From: an uncultured Nitrospinaceae bacterium
GTDB lineage: Bacteria; Nitrospinota; Nitrospinia; Nitrospinales; VA-1
Length of the DNA stretch: 17,351 bases
Direction of reading: 5' to 3'
NCBI GenBank assembly: GCA_938073925.1
Contig: CALJGH010000232.1
Location: 1 to 17,351 of the forward strand
Of the stretch, positions 7,798 to 13,630 are shown piece by piece. A program made the position numbers and the translations under genes. The number at the start of each line of letters is the position of its first letter. The first letter of the stretch is position 1. The notes under the pieces were generated by a model. It had not been told where the DNA came from. It worked only from the letters and a program-made list of their open reading frames with translations, and did not search any database.

Positions 7798-8499
7798 TTA
7801 TATATTGTCCTTAACCGTATCTTTGTTCAAATATGCTTTAGCTAGATTATCTTTTTCAATGTGGTTAAGGATTATTAGTCCGCCAGATGTTCTTTCAACA
7901 AGAAAGTTGTGGCTGGAAATAGAAAGTTGGAATTTATTTCCAGGTTTAATTCCATATTCATTCAATAAACTTTGGTCTAGGTTAGTCAAACCTACAGAGA
8001 GACTCTCTTTGCCATCAAACATATGTTTTACGATTTTTGCGTTAGTTGTATCTCCAAATATCCATTCAACCTGCATACGGTCATGGTTATGCTCAGGGTG
8101 AAAATATTTTTGCATAGAAAATTTTGAGATTTTTTTAATGGGAAGAATCTCGCCGGTCATAGTTGTGTTAAAAACTGAAGTATCTGTAACTTTAAGGCCT
8201 GCTGAAGTTCTTTCGAATGTGACATCAATATTTCGAACGATAGAACTAAATTTATTTTCAACTTTGATTCCGTAGTGGTTGAATTTTTTCTGGTCGAAAG
8301 GGTTTAAACCTATGACCCCGCCTGTAGGCTTATTAGTATTCAGGTTTCTCTCAATTTTTGAATACAGAGTTTCTAAAAACTGCCATTTGAATGGAACCGT
8401 GGAACGATCATCATTGGGTTGGGCGAACACCGTGCCTGATGCGAATAATGTTAAAGAAGCGAAGGCCAGAGTTTTGAAGATGGTTTGTTTTGCTCTCAT
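7798..8499 (-). CDS. secreted protein with duplicated 41-residue unit
   Basis: A 233-residue periplasmic or outer protein that I do not recognise. Residues 1-26 are a Sec signal peptide (MRAKQTIFKTLAFASL ... GTVFA, then QPN). Two copies of one unit lie at residues 64-104 and 170-210. They align without gaps at 18 of 41 positions and share G-L-x3-D-Q, N-x-Y-G-I-K, N-K-F and E-R-T-S-x-G-L. Between them is a histidine-rich strip (KYFHPEHNHDRMQVEWIFGD), possibly a metal or pigment contact. ATG 8499 follows AAAAAGGGGGGC, a strong ribosome-binding site, so the upstream-open frame to 8589 is not used. It is the first gene behind the promoter at 8558-8586, and the B12-binding regulator gene starts 32 bases after its stop, so the two are probably co-transcribed and autoregulated. 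Confidence 0.88.
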   Translation of the reverse strand: MRAKQTIFKTLAFASLTLFASGTVFAQPNDDRSTVPFKWQFLETLYSKIERNLNTNKPTGGVIGLNPFDQKKFNHYGIKVENKFSSIVRNIDVTFERTSAGLKVTDTSVFNTTMTGEILPIKKISKFSMQKYFHPEHNHDRMQVEWIFGDTTNAKIVKHMFDGKESLSVGLTNLDQSLLNEYGIKPGNKFQLSISSHNFLVERTSGGLIILNHIEKDNLAKAYLNKDTVKDNI

Positions 8500-8537
8500 T
8501 GTTTTGCCCCCCTTTTTGTAAATATATTTAAAAAACT

Positions 8538-8572
8538 TATAATGTCGTTTAAGTTTTATATTAGACATTATA
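8538..8572. repeat. 9-bp perfect inverted repeat across the -10 region
   Basis: TATAATGTC (8538-8546) and GACATTATA (8564-8572) are perfect complements separated by 17 bases. The spacer and right arm cover the -10 box of the minus-strand promoter, and the left arm falls in its transcript leader. It could be a second operator half-site pair or a leader hairpin. Confidence 0.55.
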
Positions 8573-8586
8573 TTAGTTTTTTTCAA
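8558..8586 (-). promoter_or_regulatory. sigma70-type promoter of the secreted protein / CarH-like operon
   Basis: On the minus strand TTGAAA (8586-8581, 5/6) is followed after exactly 17 bases by TAATAT (8563-8558, 4/6). Transcription would start near 8551, leaving a leader of about 50 bases before ATG 8499. The -35 box is part of the inverted repeat at 8579-8631, as expected for a repressor-controlled promoter. Confidence 0.7.
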
Positions 8587-8631
8587 CATATCTATACAAA
8601 ATTTCTAATTTTGTATAGATATATTGAAAAA
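8579..8631. promoter_or_regulatory. 53-bp inverted repeat, candidate operator for the CarH-like regulator
   Basis: Two 25-base arms (8579-8603 and 8607-8631) surround TCT and are complementary at 24 positions; the only mismatch is 8587/8623. The core arm is ATATCTATACAAAATT. Each arm contains TATACA, which fits the T-n-TACA core I recall for CarH operator repeats in Thermus, here as inverted rather than direct copies. The promoter-proximal end supplies the -35 box of the operon. It lacks a T tract in a useful place and starts far from any upstream gene end, so an operator fits better than a terminator. Confidence 0.65.
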
Positions 8632-8894
8632 TATCTGAAAAATAGGGGGTAAAAGTTAGAATTATTTTAAAAAATTCCAAATAGATTACTACCGGAGGGT
8701 GGAGTTGGATCGCAATTTCATCCCTATAAAATGGAATTCTTTATAAGTATGCTTAAAATTTAAGTTTAAAAAAGGAAGGGGTAAGAATTTGTCTACTTGA
8801 AGAAAAAACGGTTGGAATAATGGAGATATACGTAGTGGGCAAATATAAAAACTTATAAAGGCATAATGATTAGTTAACTACAGGACTTGTCCTG
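8632..8894. other. gene-free AT-rich spacer
   Basis: No convincing gene or known riboswitch is visible here; in particular I see no cobalamin riboswitch box. A purine-rich patch GGAGGGTGGAG occurs near 8694. At 8881-8894, directly after the stop of the zinc-ribbon membrane protein, there is a palindrome CAGGAC-TT-GTCCTG, preceded by the palindrome TAGTTAACTA. The loop is short and no T run follows, so termination is doubtful. Confidence 0.4.
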
Positions 8895-9278
8895 TTAGTC
8901 GAGTTGGAGTTCTTTGTCTTTGGATTCGACGGCTTCCATTTGCTTATCGAACAATCGGTGTGAGAGATACCAACAGCCCCAGGAAACCAGAACAACGGTG
9001 CCGATTCCCAAACTGCCCCAGAGTAAAAGGTTGTCGCTGGAAGATATACCGCGAAGAAAGATGAATGCGCCTAGAGGTAGTGCCATGACGAATCCGAAAC
9101 AGGAAAGTAACATCGAGCTACGCGCATAATATTTTGGGCGCACATCAATATTGAGTTCCGGCAGGTATTTTTTATTTTCAGGCAAAGCGGCGTCGAGCAG
9201 TTCAATTTCCCCTTCACACTTAGGGCAATATTGACCTCCCCAGAACGCATTCTTACACTGTAGACAAAACTTGACCAT
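8895..9278 (-). CDS. zinc-ribbon membrane protein, 127 aa
   Basis: An N-terminal zinc-ribbon knuckle pair, C-x2-C at residues 5-8 and C-x2-C at 18-21 (FCLQCKNAFWGGQYCPKCEG), is followed by a polar linker and two transmembrane helices at about 55-76 and 83-106. The tail is charged (DKQMEAVESKDKELQLD). This layout is common among uncharacterised bacterial membrane proteins; I do not know its job. ATG 9278 has only a weak AAAGTAA upstream. It is divergent from the isoaspartyl peptidase gene, and its stop is followed at once by a short palindrome. Confidence 0.78.
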   Translation of the reverse strand: MVKFCLQCKNAFWGGQYCPKCEGEIELLDAALPENKKYLPELNIDVRPKYYARSSMLLSCFGFVMALPLGAFIFLRGISSSDNLLLWGSLGIGTVVLVSWGCWYLSHRLFDKQMEAVESKDKELQLD

Positions 9279-9299
9279 AAGTTACTTTGTGTTTTTTGA

Positions 9300-9327
9300 T
9301 TGGCCTTTAGGATACCTCATTTATAAT
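9300..9327 (+). promoter_or_regulatory. probable promoter of the isoaspartyl peptidase gene
   Basis: TTGGCC (9300-9305) and a perfect TATAAT (9322-9327) are separated by 16 bases. Transcription would start near 9334, about 34 bases before the ATG at 9368. Confidence 0.55.
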
Positions 9328-9367
9328 AGTCCTACAACTTTTGCTCCCTCTTTATAGAAATAAATAT

Positions 9368-10171
9368 ATGACAGATAAAAAAAAGATCGTAATTTTAACA
9401 CATGGTGGGGCGGGTTCCGATCCGGCCCATGCCGATGGGACTGCAATTGCCGGACAGATCGGGATGATGGGACTACAAACTGGCGAGCCCATTCTGGATG
9501 CTGCTTGCAATGCTGTGACTATTTTGGAAGACGACAGCCGATTCAATGCAGGAGTAGGATCTCACCGCCGCGATGATGGCTCCGTGCAAATGGATGCCTC
9601 ATGCATGGATAGCTCTGGCGCGTTCGGTGCGGTTGCCACGTTGGAAGGGTTCAGGAATCCGGTACAAGTGGCGCGCATAGTGAGTCAGTCAGAATATAGG
9701 GTACTGGCAGGAGCGGGAGCAGCAAAGTTTGCATCGAATCAAGATTGCAAAACAGTTGCTCTGGATGAAATTAATAATACAGGAAAAGACTTTTCCACGA
9801 CTGACACCGTAGGTTGTGTTGTCCGTGATGGAGATAAATTTGCTGCCGCACTCAGTACAGGTGGTACTGACCAGGCCCACTCAGGTCGGGTTGGCGATGT
9901 TCCCTTAATTGGTTGTGGACTTTATACGGGACCCGAGGGAGCCGTCGCCACTACCGGAGATGGAGAAGCCATCGCTATGCAGATGACAGCCTTCCGCGCT
10001 TACCAGCTCATTGAACAGGGCATGGATCCTAAAACTATTGTTCCCAAGGCAATCGGTTGGTTTAAACAACCAACTGCTTTCGGCATAATTGTTGTCAGCA
10101 AAATAGGTTTCGCCGGTGGCGCAAACCAGTCCATGGCCTGGACCGCATCTGAAATAGAAATCCCCCTCTAG
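9368..10171 (+). CDS. isoaspartyl peptidase / L-asparaginase, Ntn-hydrolase family
   Basis: Threonine-type Ntn hydrolase (peptidase family T2) that cleaves isoaspartyl dipeptides or asparagine after self-cleavage into two chains. The start ILTHGGAGSDP, then RFNAGVGSHRRDDGSVQMDA, are typical of the alpha chain. The nucleophile is Thr147 in TDTVGCVV, where autocleavage would occur; the beta chain contains STGGTDQAHSGRVGDVPLIG and TTGDGEAIA, the substrate-binding loops. At 267 aa it is somewhat shorter than the E. coli enzyme, with a reduced linker before the cleavage site. I chose ATG 9368 over TTG 9341 because the family motif starts within ten residues; no good ribosome-binding site is seen. 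It could supply amino acids from damaged proteins; the exact substrate is open. Confidence 0.93.
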   Translation: MTDKKKIVILTHGGAGSDPAHADGTAIAGQIGMMGLQTGEPILDAACNAVTILEDDSRFNAGVGSHRRDDGSVQMDASCMDSSGAFGAVATLEGFRNPVQVARIVSQSEYRVLAGAGAAKFASNQDCKTVALDEINNTGKDFSTTDTVGCVVRDGDKFAAALSTGGTDQAHSGRVGDVPLIGCGLYTGPEGAVATTGDGEAIAMQMTAFRAYQLIEQGMDPKTIVPKAIGWFKQPTAFGIIVVSKIGFAGGANQSMAWTASEIEIPL

Positions 10172-10189
10172 TTCACTACTGGTATGGAC

Positions 10190-10209
10190 GGCACCACGCC
10201 GAGTGGTTA
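10190..10209. repeat. 20-bp repeat, copy 1
   Basis: GGCACCACGCCGAGTGGTTA, identical to 11007-11026. It contains a small inverted repeat ACCAC-GCCGA-GTGGT. It follows the isoaspartyl peptidase stop, and its last three bases are the stop codon of the minus-strand gene at 10207. Confidence 0.85.
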
Positions 10210-10701
10210 TACGAATCTACTGATGACGGTTGGACCAAACAGTTCAAACCGTTTTTCGATAAAACCAGGAACCCCGCGAGGGGTAGCAGGGTCTCTTCTT
10301 AACTTCTCAAGATCTAACGGGAAGCTATTATCAAATGTCTGGGGATTGGGATCGGACTCTTTTACCTTTTCCTGATTTAGAAAAAAAATATTTAAAATGT
10401 CGGAAGCGCGAGAATTCTCAAATTGATTTACGGATTTCGTCGAGGAGAAAAATTTCTCTAAAGAAGCTTGTTCAGTATTTTCCTGTTGCAGAATAAAAAT
10501 ATCTCGAATGTCAGAAGCGCGGGAATTTTCAAAGAGATTGTTGAAACTACCAGTCCGGTTTTTTTCGCCAGAGGTTGTTCGCAAAATTTGAAATTCGGCA
10601 AGTAACTTTTCAAAGTTCACTCCGGCTATGGCATCCGCCTGCTTTTTTTGTGCCTCGGTTAACCCGTTCAGGAAACTACAAATGTGGTCAACGCTTTCCA
10701 T
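10207..10701 (-). CDS. hypothetical protein with internal duplication, 164 aa
   Basis: A soluble protein of unknown family. FENSRASDI occurs twice, at residues 57-65 and 94-102, each followed by a similar hydrophobic stretch (RDIFILQQEN and LNIFFLNQEK); the copies are 37 residues apart. The N-terminus (MESVDHICSFLNGLTEAQKK) is helical and polar. No signal peptide or membrane segment is seen. ATG 10701 is preceded by TAGAG. The final part (DPATPRGVPGF) is encoded across a short GC-rich hairpin, ACCCC-GCGA-GGGGT at 10271-10284, and the stop codon lies in the 20 bp repeat. It converges with the isoaspartyl peptidase gene. Confidence 0.6.
   Translation of the reverse strand: MESVDHICSFLNGLTEAQKKQADAIAGVNFEKLLAEFQILRTTSGEKNRTGSFNNLFENSRASDIRDIFILQQENTEQASLEKFFSSTKSVNQFENSRASDILNIFFLNQEKVKESDPNPQTFDNSFPLDLEKLRRDPATPRGVPGFIEKRFELFGPTVISRFV
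10367..10540. repeat. direct duplication of 63 bp within the gene at 10207
   Basis: Segments 10367-10429 and 10478-10540 align without gaps at roughly 80 percent by eye, with shared blocks such as TTTTCCTG, AATGTC and GAAGCGCG. The offset is 111 bases, a multiple of three, so the reading frame is kept. Confidence 0.75.
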
Positions 10702-10813
10702 ATAAAGCTCTACGGCTATTTAATGAAAAGCCTTGATGGGTAAAAATGCCCAAAAATAAGGGATCGCCAAAACCTATTGAAAAGGCGTGGGCTAAGCCAA
10801 TATTGTTTTTAAA

Positions 10814-10933
10814 TTAAAGGGCTGATCGAGGAGCGATGATTGGTCCGCCGCCGAGGCTTTTCCACATAAAGAAAAACAGGGTGACCATTAGAACACCAAG
10901 AACAGTTAGGACAATTTTAGTAGTTTTGCTCAT
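10814..10933 (-). CDS. small membrane protein, 39 aa
   Basis: MSKTTKIVLTVLGVLMVTLF begins a single transmembrane helix (about residues 6-23) that continues FFMWKS and ends in a glycine/proline-rich tail (LGGGPIIAPRSAL). A GAGAG ribosome-binding site stands before ATG 10933. The basic N-terminus and short hydrophobic span are coherent, unlike a random frame. It lies alone between two hypothetical genes on the same strand and is probably read from their transcript. Function unknown. Confidence 0.65.
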   Translation of the reverse strand: MSKTTKIVLTVLGVLMVTLFFFMWKSLGGGPIIAPRSAL

Positions 10934-11006
10934 TTTTTTCTCTCAGGGAAATTGAACTAGAGTAAAAAGTTTAAGGTACATTTGGCATTACGGGAATATA
11001 CCCATA

Positions 11007-11026
11007 GGCACCACGCCGAGTGGTTA
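11007..11026. repeat. 20-bp repeat, copy 2
   Basis: Exact second copy of the sequence at 10190-10209. Its last three bases are again the stop codon of a minus-strand gene (11024-11317). The flanking sequence is unrelated to that of copy 1. Confidence 0.85.
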
Positions 11027-11317
11027 GCGCCAGCTTGTGTGTGGACTTGTGGTCATTGCTTTTATGATCCCCTTTTTTCGAAATGAACTTTTGATCATTT
11101 TATATGCCAGCCGACCTGTTTCGTCTGCAGTTGGTTTACCCAATTTGCGACCACATTCATTACAAACTAAATTTGGCAAGTCGGCCTTGCTGGAAGATTT
11201 TAGATCCGCAAGAGAATTGGGTTTGATAACGCTGTCAAGAAACATCAAGTCCAATTCACCGGAACCTGTATAACGCGCGATAAATGTCTTACATTGAGTG
11301 CATTGGATTTCAATCAT
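11024..11317 (-). CDS. small zinc-ribbon protein, 97 aa
   Basis: Two C-x2-C knuckles, at residues 6-9 (IQCTQCKTFIARYTGSGELD) and 52-55 (LVCNECGRKLGKP), make a long-linker zinc ribbon. The C-terminal part is basic (YKMIKSSFRKKGIIK). This pattern suits a small nucleic-acid- or protein-binding factor, but I cannot name a family. ATG 11317 has a strong AGAGGAA six bases upstream and lies 16 bases after the stop of the secreted protein at 11334, so the two form an operon although their locations in the cell differ. The stop codon is inside the 20 bp repeat. Confidence 0.8.
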   Translation of the reverse strand: MIEIQCTQCKTFIARYTGSGELDLMFLDSVIKPNSLADLKSSSKADLPNLVCNECGRKLGKPTADETGRLAYKMIKSSFRKKGIIKAMTTSPHTSWR

Positions 11318-11333
11318 TCAAATTTCCTCTTAG

Positions 11334-12014
11334 TTACATTTCATCTGCAGATTCTGTCAACGTTGAAGCATGGGGTATTGCCGTATTTTCATCATCTGCT
11401 TGTTTAAGAATAGGATCTTCTTTATGGAATTTAGCAAAATCGGCTATTAGGATTTTTGATTCTTCAACTACCTCTTTGACCTTGTTGGTTTTCCTTACTT
11501 TTTTAACAATATCTACAAAGCGATTAACAAAAGATTCAGATTTTTTAATGGTTTCCTGAACCTTTTTAAAATCGAGTTTGCGTTTGTGGTTTTTCTCAAA
11601 ATACTTTGCATACTTAACCCACGTCATTACCTCTTCCACCGCATATCCATAACCATCTGTTTGATATTTGATGAAATCTTTTTCTCCTCTTTCACGCCAC
11701 ATCGGTAAAATATAATTAGAAATATCGTTTGTTGGAATGGAATGTAGAGCTTTGCAAATGTAGTCGAGTGTATATATAAGGGCAATGGCTTTCTGGTCAA
11801 GATGAAGAGCCACGGTGGAATGATCGCGAAAGTTACTCCTTTTTTCAAAGGCTTCCCATACACCTCCCTGAGCTTTGACACTAGCGACCTGATTGTCAAC
11901 CGGCTGAAGGAGGGCATAACACGTTTGGCTGTTTGCCTGTGCAACATGAACAGGAATTAAAAAAAGAATAAAGAAAGGGAAAAACATACGAAAAGACTGG
12001 AGGAGCTTCTTCAT
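11334..12014 (-). CDS. hypothetical secreted protein, 226 aa
   Basis: A Sec signal peptide is clear (MKKLLQSFRMFFPFFILFLI, then PVHVAQA with a likely cut before NSQ). The mature part is mainly helical and basic: KALHSIPTNDISNYILPMW, YGYAVEEVMTWVKYAKYF, and a lysine-rich helix (KKVQETIKKSESFVNRFVDI). The end is acidic (DDENTAIPHASTLTESADEM). Two cysteines remain in the mature chain (SQTCYA and YICKA). No family is recognised. AGGG stands eight bases before ATG 12014 and a good promoter is at 12058-12086, so this starts the transcript that includes the zinc-ribbon gene. Confidence 0.8.
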   Translation of the reverse strand: MKKLLQSFRMFFPFFILFLIPVHVAQANSQTCYALLQPVDNQVASVKAQGGVWEAFEKRSNFRDHSTVALHLDQKAIALIYTLDYICKALHSIPTNDISNYILPMWRERGEKDFIKYQTDGYGYAVEEVMTWVKYAKYFEKNHKRKLDFKKVQETIKKSESFVNRFVDIVKKVRKTNKVKEVVEESKILIADFAKFHKEDPILKQADDENTAIPHASTLTESADEM

Positions 12015-12057
12015 AGTACAAACCCTGAATATTTTAAAAAGTGATTCTTATCGAATA

Positions 12058-12086
12058 AAAGTAAACCCCAAAGTTCTTTAAGTCAA
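12058..12086 (-). promoter_or_regulatory. sigma70-type promoter for the operon starting at 12014
   Basis: On the minus strand TTGACT (12086-12081, 5/6) is followed after 17 bases by TACTTT (12063-12058, 4/6). Transcription would begin about 40 bases before ATG 12014. Confidence 0.6.
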
Positions 12087-12112
12087 TGGCATTCTTAGCT
12101 CAAAGACGGGCT

Positions 12113-12628
12113 TCAATACCTTTCAAGGAAAATACTGATCTTGTCTTCATCCGTTAGGCTTTCTAACAAGCTACTGTTTCGTACCACCCTGATTCCGGCT
12201 AAGTCAATGCTTTTTAGCATAAAATAAAAATCCTCAGGTTTTTCAGGCCAATGACTGATAAAAAAATTTGATAGATTTTCGCCATTAAAACCTTGTTCTA
12301 TATTCCTCATTTCCTGCATATAATTTTTTACTTCCAACAGAGCGGCTTCCTTAGAATCAGATTCCAGATTTAAAATATAATTTTTAAATGTGGAAATATT
12401 TTTTGTGTCGGTTATGAATGCGGATTTAAGCACATTGCAAAGTTTATTTATTTGGTCTCGACCCAATTGCACTTCGGCGGAAACTGGGTATTCTTCATCC
12501 GATTGATGTTGCTTTATCAACTCCGCTTCTTCATCAAACCTGTCGGGTTCATTCGATTCATGGTTTCTGAGCACATAAAAAATTTCTGGAATCCGGATGG
12601 CTATCCTGAAATATTTTCCGTCTTTCAT
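12113..12628 (-). CDS. hypothetical protein, 171 aa
   Basis: An acidic, probably cytoplasmic and helical protein without a signal peptide, membrane segment or cysteine cluster. Segments include MKDGKYFRIAIRIPEIFYVL, EEAELIKQHQSDEEYP and ISHWPEKPEDFYFMLKSID. AAGGAA stands seven bases before ATG 12628. It is on the same strand as the secreted-protein operon, but about 100 bases with a separate promoter divide them. I see no motif that hints at function; it appears to be a true gene from its length, composition and ribosome-binding site. Confidence 0.7.
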   Translation of the reverse strand: MKDGKYFRIAIRIPEIFYVLRNHESNEPDRFDEEAELIKQHQSDEEYPVSAEVQLGRDQINKLCNVLKSAFITDTKNISTFKNYILNLESDSKEAALLEVKNYMQEMRNIEQGFNGENLSNFFISHWPEKPEDFYFMLKSIDLAGIRVVRNSSLLESLTDEDKISIFLERY

Positions 12629-12805
12629 TGGGAGATTCCTTATGCTAATTGAATGGTTGGTTTAGACTTTATATGATCCCACATTTCCAATTTAAAAAGA
12701 AATCATCCCGAATATAATAATGGGATGAGTGTATCAAGATGAAGCTTAGGAGGAAGTGCTTGTGGACTTATTAAAACAGGGAGACGCTTAAAGCGGAAAA
12801 AATAG

Positions 12806-13175
12806 ATGGCCAATAAGTTTGATGTTTGCGTTAAAGAACTCAAAAAAAGTCGATAATATACTTGGCACGTGGGAGGACAAAGATTATCACAGCCGTATGA
12901 GTATGTTGGAAGTTGACGAACGGAAGGGAGTTGCCGGGTAAGAGTTGCTTGAAATGACTATCATGGCATTGCAGGATATGGAACCTGAAGAGGCTGCTGA
13001 CATTGTGTTGGAGTATAAGCTGAAAGACACAGTTTCAGCAGGCATAAGAAAGAATATTATTAATGACTTGTTAGATAATGATAGTCCTTGGGAAGAATAT
13101 TCGGATATCAGATTTCATAAAAATCTTTTTGCGAGATCGGTATTGCTGCACAAAGCTTTTCCTTCACAATTTTAA
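12806..13175 (+). pseudogene. decayed gene, frameshift in an A7 run plus in-frame stop
   Basis: ATG 12806 starts MANKFDVCVKELKK and reaches a run of seven A at 12842-12848. Dropping one A keeps the frame open into VDNILGTWEDKDYHSRMSML, EVDERKGVAG, then TAA (12939), and on through ELLEMTIMALQDMEPEEAAD, IVLEYKLKDTV, KNIINDLLDNDSPWEEYSDI to the stop at 13173. The repaired protein would have about 121 residues, be acidic and helical, with no signal. I do not recognise it. Upstream, AGGAGG at 12748 precedes a GTG at 12762 that opens only nine codons (VDLLKQGDA), perhaps another fragment. Two separate lesions argue for decay over programmed frameshifting. Confidence 0.65.
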
Positions 13176-13226
13176 AGGCCGGTGATTATGCGCCTTAGCC
13201 TTGGAATTAAAACGCAACAATTATAA

Positions 13227-13519
13227 ATGTATGACTTTTTTTCAACAAAACCCGAACCCAATTTCGTCGTGCGTATTCTGGCATAGGTATGGATGAGAAT
13301 TGTATTATGGAACGGTTGATTGATGAGCAGTTGTTTTCATATCATTTTCCTGAGGCAAAAAATATCATTTGGAATGCAGAATACCTATATTTGTAGAAGG
13401 GTGATGCTATTACTGCGGTGCTGTTTATATTTTCATCTGTAAGTTGGCTAAAATATATGGAAGACGTAGAAAATTTTCAGTCAACAGCCTACAGTGACAA
13501 TAAAATCTCTGAAATATAA
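13227..13519 (+). pseudogene. second decayed gene fragment
   Basis: From 13235 an open frame runs through YSGIGMDENCIMERLIDEQL, FSYHFPEAKNIIWNAEYLYL to TAG at 13394, then goes on in the same frame with KGDAITAVLFIFSSVSWLKY, MEDVENFQSTAYSDNKISEI to TAA at 13517. The 5' part is unclear: ATG 13227 begins MYDFF, then a run of seven T, after which no frame joins cleanly. It follows the decayed gene at 12806 by about 50 bases on the same strand, so the two may have been one operon. Composition looks like coding sequence, but the family is unknown. Confidence 0.45.
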
Positions 13520-13548
13520 TAGGACATTAATTATGTGAAGGAGATAAA

Positions 13549-13579
13549 AATTTTTTTTCTTGGGTGAATTTTTTTTCTT
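13549..13579. repeat. two copies of AAT8CTT
   Basis: AATTTTTTTTCTT at 13549-13561 recurs at 13567-13579, 18 bases apart. It lies between the decayed genes and the end of the marC-like gene. It is low-complexity and may be slippage-prone sequence only. Confidence 0.4.
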
Positions 13580-13630
13580 AGCGTGGAATTGCTTTTGCCG
13601 ATGTTGAGATTTTCTCATGCAATTTGCAGA

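Noticed and set aside
8500..8894. Cobalamin riboswitch upstream of the CarH-like operon
   Set aside because: I looked for the conserved B12 box on both strands and did not see it; the promoter leader is only about 50 bases.
10746..10817. Plus-strand 23-codon frame MPKNKGSPKPIEKAWAKP...
   Set aside because: It has a weak GGG before the ATG, but it is very short, has no helix or motif, and overlaps the end of the better-supported small membrane protein on the other strand.
11018..11030. Integron attC-like core (GTTAGCG)
   Set aside because: It does not fit the GTTRRRY core and there is no matching inverse core or integrase.
11007..11090. tRNA-like D-arm text (GCCGAGTGGTTA) in the 20 bp repeat
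   Set aside because: The string resembles the D-arm of class II tRNAs, but no anticodon arm, T-arm or matching acceptor 3' strand follows in either copy.
12842..12848. Programmed frameshifting at the A7 run
   Set aside because: The joined frame still meets an in-frame TAA at 12939, so decay or sequence error explains it better.
13605..13617. TGAGA-TTT-TCTCA hairpin as marC terminator
   Set aside because: The stem is only five pairs and no T run follows on the minus strand.
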